This document shows positions 1 through 5,419 of a stretch of 7,706 nucleotides of DNA, in pieces. How positions within the stretch are numbered: position 1 is the first letter of the stretch; each line of letters opens with the position of its first letter. A program made the translations under genes and the position numbers. The stretch comes from Burkholderiaceae bacterium. Lineage in GTDB: Bacteria; Pseudomonadota; Gammaproteobacteria; Burkholderiales; Burkholderiaceae. The notes under the pieces were generated by a model, which saw nothing but the letters and a program-made list of their open reading frames with translations, was not told the DNA's origin and searched no databases. The stretch spans positions 1 to 7,706 of the forward strand of contig CANBPJ010000081.1 of the NCBI GenBank assembly GCA_947371415.1. Reading direction: 5' to 3'.

Positions 1-1053
1 CAATTACAAAAAGTTTCCGAATCCCGTCGCCAAGAATTTTTCCGTCGCCTCAATCGTGCGAGTCAAGGTACTGCAGCAGTCGTAGAAATGCGTCGTGACT
101 TATTGCAACTGTTGGATAAAAAACCAGAGCTAGCTGCAGTCGATTTTGATTTACGCCATTTACTGTCCTCCTGGTTTAATCCGGGCTTTCTAAAAATGCA
201 TCGGGTGGACTGGAAGTCCCCTGCGGAGGTGCTTGAGAAGCTGATCAAGCATGAGGCAGTTCATGCTATTGATGGTTGGGATGACTTGCGTCGCCGCCTG
301 CAGCCTGATCGTCGTTGCTTTGCTTTTTTTCATCCACAACTTCCTAGTGAGCCCTTAATCTTTGTTGAGGTTGCTCTTCTGCCGGAGATTCCAACAGTCA
401 TCACACCATTGGTGGATAAAAAAGCAGATGTAGTGGATCAAGCCTCGCAATATAAGGTTGCCGTCTTTTATTCAATTAGTAACTGCGAGCCTGGACTACG
501 TGGCGTGTCAATGGGGAACTTTCTAATCAAGCGGGTAGCAGAGCAGTTGCATGCAGAATTTCCGGGAGTAAAAACATTTGTGACTTTGTCACCGATTCCA
601 GGGTTTATGGATTGGGTTGCTGCAGGCGCGAATTTAGGTGATGGCGTTCCTGCTGAGAGATTAAAGCCCGCCCTCAAGGTGGCGCGAGATGGAGCCTTGA
701 CAGTACTAAAGCTCGAGAGCCATTCTTGGAGTGAGCGATTAGCGGGTGGTTGGCACCCCGATTTGGCCTCAGAGAAGGAAAAAGAGGCTTTATTGACCTT
801 AGCCAGCATTTATTTGGGCCTTGCCTCTACCGGGCGCGATGGCAACCCGGTGGCTAAGTTTCATCTGGGGAATGGCGCCAAGCTGCACCTGATTAACTGG
901 GCGGGGGATTTATCCCGCAAAGGATTGCGCCAATCCGCCGGTCTGATGGTGAATTATCTTTATGACCTAGGAAGCGTGGAAGATAACCATGAGCGCTTTG
1001 CTAATGGTGAAATTGTCTATTCCCGGGCAGTAGGCCGCCTGATGGCGCCCTAG
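1..1053 (+). CDS. Malonyl-CoA decarboxylase, 5'-truncated by window edge
   Basis: This enzyme decarboxylates malonyl-CoA to acetyl-CoA and CO2. The frame is open from base 1, so the start codon and much of the N-terminal helical domain lie upstream; 350 residues are visible. The ATG at 88 is internal, because family-like sequence continues before it. Counted from that Met, the C-terminal acetyltransferase-like catalytic domain carries YSISNCEPGLRG at about 128-139, SPIPGF at 168-173 and NPVAKFHLGNGAKLHLINW at 253-271. By the known family, Ser168 and His259 should match the catalytic Ser and His of human MCD (Ser329/His423); this is matched by motif, not by alignment. The end at LMAP with a TAG stop looks natural. 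The gene is followed by a Bug-type binding protein and matB on the same strand, which supports a malonate catabolic role. The symbol could be matA or mcd; I leave it blank because naming varies. Confidence 0.93.
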   Translation, partial: QLQKVSESRRQEFFRRLNRASQGTAAVVEMRRDLLQLLDKKPELAAVDFDLRHLLSSWFNPGFLKMHRVDWKSPAEVLEKLIKHEAVHAIDGWDDLRRRLQPDRRCFAFFHPQLPSEPLIFVEVALLPEIPTVITPLVDKKADVVDQASQYKVAVFYSISNCEPGLRGVSMGNFLIKRVAEQLHAEFPGVKTFVTLSPIPGFMDWVAAGANLGDGVPAERLKPALKVARDGALTVLKLESHSWSERLAGGWHPDLASEKEKEALLTLASIYLGLASTGRDGNPVAKFHLGNGAKLHLINWAGDLSRKGLRQSAGLMVNYLYDLGSVEDNHERFANGEIVYSRAVGRLMAP

Positions 1054-1092
1054 TACTAACGCAAAGGCTCATTTCTGATGAAAACCACAAGT

Positions 1093-1109
1093 CCCCTTAG
1101 AATGAGGGG
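1093..1109 (+). other. Small hairpin in the MCD-Bug intergenic gap
   Basis: CCCCTTA-GAA-TGAGGGG forms a 7-bp stem (one G-T wobble) with a three-base loop, 40 nt after the MCD stop and 70 nt before the next start. A-rich sequence follows rather than a T-tract, so it is not a classical intrinsic terminator. It could be an mRNA-stabilising or processing hairpin. The rest of the 1054-1179 gap shows only A-rich DNA and a ribosome binding site. Confidence 0.35.
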
Positions 1110-1166
1110 TTGAAAATAAGTCGCAAAAATAAAACCAGCTTAATAGATGGTTAGTTGGTAAAAAAT

Positions 1167-1174
1167 AGAGGAGA
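1167..1174 (+). promoter_or_regulatory. Strong ribosome binding site for the Bug gene
   Basis: AGAGGAGA lies 5 nt before the ATG at 1180. It is the strongest Shine-Dalgarno sequence in the window and fixes the start of the Bug protein, whose signal peptide begins directly after it. Confidence 0.8.
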
Positions 1175-1179
1175 CAAGC

Positions 1180-2178
1180 ATGTTTACTAAAACAAACAAA
1201 AATTCTGCATTCTCATTGAGTGCTTTGAAGAAGGCGCTGTTTTTAATCTGCGCAGCGCCGCTTGCAGTGATGGCCCAAGAGTGGCCAAACAAACCTATTA
1301 CCTTTGTCGTTCCCTTTCCTGCTGGCGGTGGAACGGATGCTTTTGCTCGTCCTTTGGCGGCACAGTTGACCAAGCAATTGGGAAAGCAAATCATCATTGA
1401 TAACCGCGGTGGTGCGGGCGGAACTTTGGGCGCATCTCTTGCGGCCAAAGCTGCTCCAGATGGTTATAGCTTTTTTGTTGGCGCAGCCCACCATGCGATT
1501 GCGCCTTCCATGTACCCCAACTTGGATTACGACATTGAGAAGAGTTTTATTCCTGTGGCGATGATTGCCAGTCCACCCCAAGTCATTGTGGTGAACCCCA
1601 AGAATGTTCAGGTGAAAAACTTAAAAGAATTTATTGAGCTCCTGAAAAAGAACCCAGGTAAATTCAACTACGCTAGTGCTGGCAACGGCTCTTCACATCA
1701 CTTGGCTGGCGAGCAATTCAAAATGTTGACCAAGACCTTTATCACGCATATTCCATATCGTGGTGCAGGCCCAGCAATGCAGGATCTGATTGCGGGCCAG
1801 GTGGATGTGGAGTTTGATGGTTTAGGATCTTCAGCTGCTCAAATTAAAAATGGCTCCATCGTTGCTTTGGCAGTAGCCTCACAAAAACGTGCTCCTGGAT
1901 TTCCCAATGTACCTACTGCAGCAGAGGCTGGTTTAGTGGGCTATGAGGTTTCTACCTGGTACGGTTTGTTTGCTCCAAAAGGAACGCCACACGCTATTGT
2001 TGAGAAGATGATTGTAGAAGTTCAAAAGGCAATCAACACTCCTGAGCTCAAAGTAATTTGGACGAATAACGGTTCAGATACCCCAACGCTTTCTGGAGAT
2101 GCTTTTGGCAAGTTTGTCTCTGCCGATATCAAGCGATGGTCTGCAGTAGCTAAAGCCTCTGGCGCTAAGCTTGATTAA
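1180..2178 (+). CDS. Bug-family (TctC-type) periplasmic solute-binding protein
   Basis: This is a 332-residue extracytoplasmic receptor, the usual size for the Bug family that is greatly expanded in Burkholderiales. The N-terminus has a lysine-rich n-region, a hydrophobic core (about 19-31) and a likely signal peptidase I site after Ala32 (VMA/QEW). Family motifs follow in order: VVPFPAGGGTDAFAR (43-57), DNRGGAGG (74-81), APDGY (92-96) and, later, the PYRGAGPAMQDLIAGQVD stretch. Bug proteins bind small carboxylates and may feed TctAB-type permeases; no permease gene is visible here. Its position between malonyl-CoA decarboxylase and malonyl-CoA synthetase suggests malonate or a related dicarboxylate as ligand. 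That is inference from context, since Bug ligands cannot be read reliably from sequence. The start is set by the strong ribosome binding site at 1167. The 39-nt gap to matB fits one transcript. Confidence 0.93.
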   Translation: MFTKTNKNSAFSLSALKKALFLICAAPLAVMAQEWPNKPITFVVPFPAGGGTDAFARPLAAQLTKQLGKQIIIDNRGGAGGTLGASLAAKAAPDGYSFFVGAAHHAIAPSMYPNLDYDIEKSFIPVAMIASPPQVIVVNPKNVQVKNLKEFIELLKKNPGKFNYASAGNGSSHHLAGEQFKMLTKTFITHIPYRGAGPAMQDLIAGQVDVEFDGLGSSAAQIKNGSIVALAVASQKRAPGFPNVPTAAEAGLVGYEVSTWYGLFAPKGTPHAIVEKMIVEVQKAINTPELKVIWTNNGSDTPTLSGDAFGKFVSADIKRWSAVAKASGAKLD

Positions 2179-2204
2179 CAATTTGATTTAATTTACTGGT
2201 TTTG

Positions 2205-2219
2205 ATTTGAGGCTCAAAT
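2205..2219 (+). repeat. Short palindrome across the matB ribosome binding site and start
   Basis: ATTTGAG-G-CTCAAAT is a perfect 7-bp inverted repeat around a single G. It contains the Shine-Dalgarno TGAGG (2208-2212) and the first two bases of the matB ATG (2218). In RNA it could fold as a 5-bp stem with AGGCT in the loop, partly hiding the start codon; in DNA it could be a dimeric protein site. A repeat of this length is expected by chance roughly once in a few kilobases, so only its location is notable. Confidence 0.4.
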
Positions 2220-3741
2220 GAATTTATATTCTTTACTGGAAAAAGGTTTTCCAAAAGATAAACAAGCATGCGCACTAGAAACGCATGATGGTCTGTATTA
2301 CTCTTGGAGTGATCTAGAGCGTGCTACCGCCAAGATGGCGAATCTTCTGAAGAGTCTCAAGCTTCCGGCCGGATCGCGCATCGCAGCACAGGTTGAGAAA
2401 TCACCGGAAGCACTCTTTTTATATCTCGCCACCGTAAAGGCGGGCTATGTTTACCTACCCCTCAATACTGCTTATCAAGCTGCGGAGATTCAATACTTCC
2501 TTGAGAATGCTGAGCCAGCAGTCGTGGTTTGCAGTAGCAAGAATTTCTCTTGGGTATCTAAGGTTGCTTTTAAAGCAGGTACAAAACATGTCTTTACCTT
2601 GGATGAAGATCGCAAAGGTACTTTACTAGAGCGTGCTGGCGGTCAAAGTGACAAGTTCAAAACTGTGGCGATGAAAGATGATGACTTGGCGGCTATCTTG
2701 TATACCTCCGGTACGACTGGACGTAGCAAGGGCGCAATGCTCACTCATCGGAATTTGGGAAGTAATGCACAAGTCTTGCAGAAGTTTTGGGGTTGGAAAA
2801 AAGGTGACGTCTTATTGCACGCCCTCCCAATATTCCATGTCCACGGTTTATTTGTTGCAGCACATGGAGCATTGATTAACGGTAGCAAGATGATTTGGTT
2901 GCCCCGTCTAGATACCGCGCAACTGATTCACCATATGCCAAATTCCACAGTCATGATGGGTGTGCCAACGTTCTACGTTCGCCTGCTTGCGGATAAAGGC
3001 TTCAATAAAAATGTAACGCGCAATATGCGCCTATTTGTTTCTGGGTCTGCGCCCTTGCTTACTGAGACATTCAATACCTTTAAAGAGGTGATTGGTCAGC
3101 CCATTCTTGAGCGTTACGGTATGAGTGAAACAGTCATGCTTGTCTCCAATCCTTACAAAGGTAGTCGGGTCGGTGGCTCTGTAGGCCTGCCATTACCGGG
3201 TGTAAAGGTCCGCGTTGTAAATGAAAGCAATAAGCCTTGCGGTGTTAATGAAATCGGCAGCATTCAAGTGAAGGGCCCGAATATATTTAAGGGCTACTGG
3301 CGCATGCCAGAAAAAACTGCTGAAGAATTTACTAAAGACGGTTGGTTCATGACGGGTGACGTCGGACGATGGGGTGGTGCTGCTAATGGTGGTAATGCTC
3401 CAAATGATTACCTCTGTATCGTTGGCCGTAGCAAGGATCTCATCATCTCTGGTGGCTACAACGTTTATCCAAAAGAAATCGAAAGTTTTATTGACGATAT
3501 GGATGGCGTGGATGAAAGTGCCGTCATCGGTATTCCGCATCCTGATTTTGGCGAGGCAGTAATGGCGGTAGTAGTGCCAAAAGCTGGGGCTAAGTTAGAC
3601 GCGCAAGCCATGATTGCCACTTTGAAAGCCCAAATTGCGAACTTTAAGATTCCGAAGCGTTTAGAAATCGTTTCGGACTTGCCTCGCAATGCAATGGGTA
3701 AAGTGCAGAAGAATATTTTGCGTCAGCAATACACCAGCTAA
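2218..3741 (+). CDS. matB: Malonyl-CoA synthetase (MatB-type acyl-CoA ligase)
   Basis: This is a 507-residue member of the ANL adenylate-forming superfamily, predicted to convert malonate, ATP and CoA to malonyl-CoA in the cytoplasm. Core motifs are intact: A3 phosphate loop YTSGTTGRSKG (162-172), A5 ERYGMSET (298-305), A7 GWFMTGD, A8 GRSKDLIISGGYNVYPKEIE, and A10 PRNAMGK with the catalytic Lys at about 495. MMGVPTFYVRLL and the Arg299-Tyr-Gly-Met motif are typical of MatB as I know the family, where that Arg helps bind the malonate carboxylate. A Gly/Asn/Ala-rich stretch (about 386-396) between A7 and A8 is about 8 residues longer than in the MatB proteins I recall. The start has TGAGG 5 nt upstream. 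Translation ends with tandem stops TAA TAG. The upstream malonyl-CoA decarboxylase would take the product on to acetyl-CoA. Another short-chain acyl-CoA ligase specificity is possible but less likely. Confidence 0.9.
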   Translation: MNLYSLLEKGFPKDKQACALETHDGLYYSWSDLERATAKMANLLKSLKLPAGSRIAAQVEKSPEALFLYLATVKAGYVYLPLNTAYQAAEIQYFLENAEPAVVVCSSKNFSWVSKVAFKAGTKHVFTLDEDRKGTLLERAGGQSDKFKTVAMKDDDLAAILYTSGTTGRSKGAMLTHRNLGSNAQVLQKFWGWKKGDVLLHALPIFHVHGLFVAAHGALINGSKMIWLPRLDTAQLIHHMPNSTVMMGVPTFYVRLLADKGFNKNVTRNMRLFVSGSAPLLTETFNTFKEVIGQPILERYGMSETVMLVSNPYKGSRVGGSVGLPLPGVKVRVVNESNKPCGVNEIGSIQVKGPNIFKGYWRMPEKTAEEFTKDGWFMTGDVGRWGGAANGGNAPNDYLCIVGRSKDLIISGGYNVYPKEIESFIDDMDGVDESAVIGIPHPDFGEAVMAVVVPKAGAKLDAQAMIATLKAQIANFKIPKRLEIVSDLPRNAMGKVQKNILRQQYTS

Positions 3742-3759
3742 TAGCAGAAAAGTATTGGC

Positions 3760-4560
3760 TTAGAAACCAAAGGCCTTGCGGCTTTCATTAAACATGAAGG
3801 CCGCAAGCATAAAGAGTATTACGCCGAAGATGCGTTTGAGCTGTGCAACATTAAGCTTCCTGGCCATTTTTGCGCCAAGTGGGGCAGTAAAGATGCTCAC
3901 CGCCACAATACAGAGTACCGCGGGAAGATAAACAAACCCCATTGAGCCTGCGGGAAGATTGGGGTTGCCCCAACTGCCATACATGTAGCCGATCGTCGCT
4001 GCCGCCGCAATAGGAAACCCTAGACCTGAAGAGCTGGCCATCGCAGTATGTGGTTTGACATTGCACCAAAGCATGAATGGCACAGTAATAAATGCTCCAC
4101 CTGCGCCAACTAGGCTGGCAATAACCCCCGTAAATGCCCCAAAAGAGAAAAGACCTAAGGTGCCAGGCAGTTCGCGTCCAGCAGAAGGCTTTTTATTGAT
4201 GATCATCTGAATCGAGGTGTACACGATAAACATCGCAAAAAATAATGATAGCCAAGAGGTATTGATTACCTCAAAGATTTCGCTGCCGCCAACGAGACTA
4301 CCAATCACTAATCCGGGGCTGAGTCCGGCCACCAACTTCCAGTCGATAGAGTTGTGTTTGTGATGGGCCCAGATGGCTGAGGTAGTGGTAAAGAGGATGG
4401 TTGCCATGCCCGTAGCAATGGCCATATGCACAATCACATTCTGGCCAAAGCCAAGGTGATTGAAAACCAAAATCATGCCACCACCAATGCCCAGTAATCC
4501 CGCAAGAAAACCCGAGATACCGCCACACAACATCAACATCGCGATATCCGTTATTGACAT
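3760..4560 (-). CDS. TauE/SafE (TSUP) family membrane transporter
   Basis: This is a 266-residue polytopic inner-membrane protein with the internal duplication typical of TSUP transporters. The first-repeat motif is GFLAGLLGIGGG (17-28) and the second-repeat counterpart is GVIASLVGAGGAF (145-157). Roughly eight hydrophobic segments can be traced, including 10-33, 45-64, 78-92, 103-121, 135-163, 178-195, 207-227 and 243-257. The family exports or imports sulfite, sulfonates or other small organic anions; the substrate cannot be read from this sequence. The ATG at 4560 lies just 3 nt past the predicted 6S RNA closing helix, and the only good ribosome-binding sequence (AAGGCGGGGA, 4574-4565) is inside that helix. 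A later Met (residue 8 or 10) would still keep the first membrane segment, so the start is not certain. The gene converges on matB with an 18-nt gap. A role in malonate movement is conceivable, but nothing here shows it. Confidence 0.88.
   Translation of the reverse strand: MSITDIAMLMLCGGISGFLAGLLGIGGGMILVFNHLGFGQNVIVHMAIATGMATILFTTTSAIWAHHKHNSIDWKLVAGLSPGLVIGSLVGGSEIFEVINTSWLSLFFAMFIVYTSIQMIINKKPSAGRELPGTLGLFSFGAFTGVIASLVGAGGAFITVPFMLWCNVKPHTAMASSSGLGFPIAAAATIGYMYGSWGNPNLPAGSMGFVYLPAVLCIVAVSIFTAPLGAKMARKLNVAQLKRIFGVILFMLAAFMFNESRKAFGF
3775..3807. terminator. Long hairpin at the convergent matB/TSUP 3' ends
   Basis: Arms 3775-3788 and 3794-3807 form a 14-bp stem (13 Watson-Crick pairs and one G-T wobble) around the 5-base loop TAAAC. 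It lies within the last codons of the TSUP gene and 33 nt beyond the matB stop. Neither strand has a run of T after it, so it does not match a classical intrinsic terminator. Its place between convergent genes suggests a bidirectional barrier or a 3'-end-protecting structure. The stem is seen directly; termination is inferred. Confidence 0.4.
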
Positions 4561-4563
4561 GAA

Positions 4564-4777
4564 TTCCCCGCCTTAGCCGCTAGGCCGTCATCCTGAACCC
4601 TAAGGTTCAAGGTGGAACGGCTACTCTGTTTCGGGTGCATTAAGGACCTCAGGGAGTGAACAGCGCGAAGCTGCCACTGTGAAGATTCAAAACGCTCACG
4701 CCCACAAGGTAAAGATCGTTCCTGATGCTTGCGCATCGGTTCAAGGAACTATTGGCCTTGGCGAACCAGGCAGGGAA
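4564..4777 (-). ncRNA. ssrS: 6S RNA
   Basis: 6S RNA binds sigma70-RNA polymerase holoenzyme by mimicking an open promoter. The 3' half matches the E. coli molecule closely: CACCUUGAACC, a short loop, GGGUUCAGG, then a GACGGCCUAGCGGC-like segment. The 5' half has GGUUCGCC, then GUUCCUUGAACCGAU, matching the E. coli GUUCGC and CCCCUGAGCCGAU region. The ends pair as a closing helix (4777-4768 with 4564-4573, 10 bp), and AGUGGCAGC/GCUGUUCACU (about 4680-4656) makes the apical stem-loop. At about 214 nt it is some 30 nt longer than the 184-nt E. coli RNA. Its position directly after zapA is the conserved context in proteobacteria. Its 5' 37 nt overlap the end of zapA, and its 3' end abuts the TSUP start. 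I see no clear promoter just upstream, so it may be processed from the zapA transcript or use a weak promoter. Ends are set from the helix and are uncertain by a few bases. Confidence 0.93.
4565..4574 (-). promoter_or_regulatory. Putative TSUP ribosome binding site inside the 6S RNA 3' strand
   Basis: On the minus strand AAGGCGGGGA ends 4 nt before the ATG at 4560 and is the only Shine-Dalgarno-like sequence there. The same bases form the 3' side of the 6S RNA closing helix. In a transcript carrying a complete 6S RNA the site would be paired and hidden. Confidence 0.45.
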
Positions 4778-5103
4778 AGGGTTTGCAGCAGGGCATCCAC
4801 TTGATCTTCCAGTAAATGAATTTCATTCTGGAGTCGAGCAATCTCTTCGGGATCGGCATTGGATGAGGCGCTTGATGCTGTATTTTGTTGAGGTGTTTTT
4901 TGCAGTTGAATAAGATCTCCGGCAATCTTCAGCGCAGCCATCATGCTTGCGCGTTCGATGCTGCGGTTGCCCCCATTAATTGCCAGTTGAATTTGTTCGT
5001 CTACCAATGTGCAGGCTGCGCGCAGCAATGGCTCATGTTCAGCGCTAGTGGCTAATGTAATTTTTTGACCGGCGAGGGTTACTTCAATGCGTTGTTGGCT
5101 CAT
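4741..5103 (-). CDS. zapA: Cell division protein ZapA
   Basis: ZapA binds FtsZ and bundles its filaments at the division septum. From the chosen start the protein has 120 residues: an N-terminal beta-rich domain (QRIEVTLAGQKITLATS, 4-20), helices with the family-typical ERASMMAALKIAGDL stretch (50-64), a polar linker rich in Ser, Ala and Asn (about 70-86), and a C-terminal coiled coil (87-109). Two ATGs compete. The one at 5109 directly abuts AGAGG (5114-5110), leaving no spacing, while the one at 5103 has 6 nt spacing and gives the usual MSQQ-type N-terminus, so I use 5103. The gene overlaps the preceding zapB-like gene by 20 nt, which suggests translational coupling. The last 12 residues (LSLPGSPRPIVP) and the stop codon are encoded within the predicted 6S RNA, so this tail may be shaped by RNA constraints. 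Confidence 0.92.
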   Translation of the reverse strand: MSQQRIEVTLAGQKITLATSAEHEPLLRAACTLVDEQIQLAINGGNRSIERASMMAALKIAGDLIQLQKTPQQNTASSASSNADPEEIARLQNEIHLLEDQVDALLQTLSLPGSPRPIVP

Positions 5104-5368
5104 TGTCATCCTCTGGGTTTGTTGGTGTCACGGGCTCGCCGAGTAAGTTCAATTGACGTCCATCAGTCTGCTCTGGCAGACGACTCAAAATATGCTGAAT
5201 CCGTTTTTGAGCATCCTCAATTTTCGTCTCAAGCTGGCTGTGATCTTGATGCAGTGCTTTCACGGCGTCCACGATCAGCTGAATTTTTTTAGATAGCCTC
5301 TGCAATGAGGCGGCTATCGAATCAGATTCGCTTGAGTCGCTTGGGACGTGAGGGGTGTGCTCGGACAT
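5084..5368 (-). CDS. Small coiled-coil protein, ZapB-like (TIGR02449-type)
   Basis: This is a 94-residue acidic cytoplasmic protein with a disordered Ser/Asp-rich N-terminus (1-18), a long amphipathic helix with heptad-like spacing (about 19-64, SIAASLQRLSKKI onward) and a disordered polar tail. The RLPEQ motif at the end of the helix (63-67) resembles the small coiled-coil proteins encoded just before zapA in many beta- and gammaproteobacteria, often labelled ZapB-like or TIGR02449. By context it probably acts with ZapA in Z-ring assembly, but that is inference. The ATG at 5368 is the only plausible start: the frame is open upstream to a TGA but has no ATG, GTG or TTG there. It has no Shine-Dalgarno sequence. 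A good promoter places the transcription start at or next to the A of this ATG. Its 3' end overlaps zapA by 20 nt. Confidence 0.78.
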   Translation of the reverse strand: MSEHTPHVPSDSSESDSIAASLQRLSKKIQLIVDAVKALHQDHSQLETKIEDAQKRIQHILSRLPEQTDGRQLNLLGEPVTPTNPEDDNEPTTH

Positions 5369-5374
5369 ATAGGC

Positions 5375-5403
5375 ATTGTAGCCTTTGGAAAAAGCTTTGT
5401 GAA
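5375..5403 (-). promoter_or_regulatory. Sigma70-type promoter for the zapB-like/zapA/6S unit
   Basis: On the minus strand the -35 element TTCACA (5403-5398) and the -10 element TACAAT (5380-5375) each match the consensus at 5 of 6 positions. They are separated by exactly 17 nt. A standard distance places the transcription start at 5368, which is the A of the ATG of the zapB-like gene. It is the best promoter I can see in the window and would drive zapB-like, zapA and perhaps the 6S RNA and TSUP gene. Confidence 0.65.
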
Positions 5404-5416
5404 ACTCCCGGTTTCA
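5400..5416 (-). repeat. Inverted repeat after btuD overlapping the -35 element
   Basis: TGAAAC-CGGGA-GTTTCA (minus strand) is a 6-bp inverted repeat 3 nt past the btuD stop, followed 7 nt later by TTTTT. It could be a weak terminator for btuFCD or an operator over the next promoter, whose -35 element it overlaps. The stem is short and AT-rich, so either reading is tentative. Confidence 0.3.
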
Positions 5417-5419
5417 GGG

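Noticed and set aside
468..809. Open frame of 113 codons on the minus strand inside the malonyl-CoA decarboxylase gene
   Set aside because: It lies wholly opposite a clearly conserved enzyme, has no ribosome binding site I can see, and its translation resembles no family.
1110..1146. Possible promoter TTGAAA ... TAATAG before the Bug gene
   Set aside because: The spacing between the two elements is about 25 nt, too long for sigma70, and no better -10 pairs with either element.
1140..1581. Two minus-strand open frames over the start of the Bug gene
   Set aside because: They are antisense to the signal peptide and conserved motifs of the Bug protein and have no independent support.
4551..4736. 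61-codon minus-strand open frame between zapA and the TSUP gene
   Set aside because: It coincides with the 6S RNA, whose conserved elements explain the sequence; it has no ribosome binding site or family resemblance.
4781..4815. Dedicated promoter for 6S RNA inside zapA
   Set aside because: The expected -10 position reads TGCAAA or similar, with no recognisable -35. A promoter is likely in biology, but I cannot support one from the sequence.
4725..4913. Plus-strand open frame opposite zapA and 6S RNA
   Set aside because: It is the complement of two well-supported genes and has no initiation signal.
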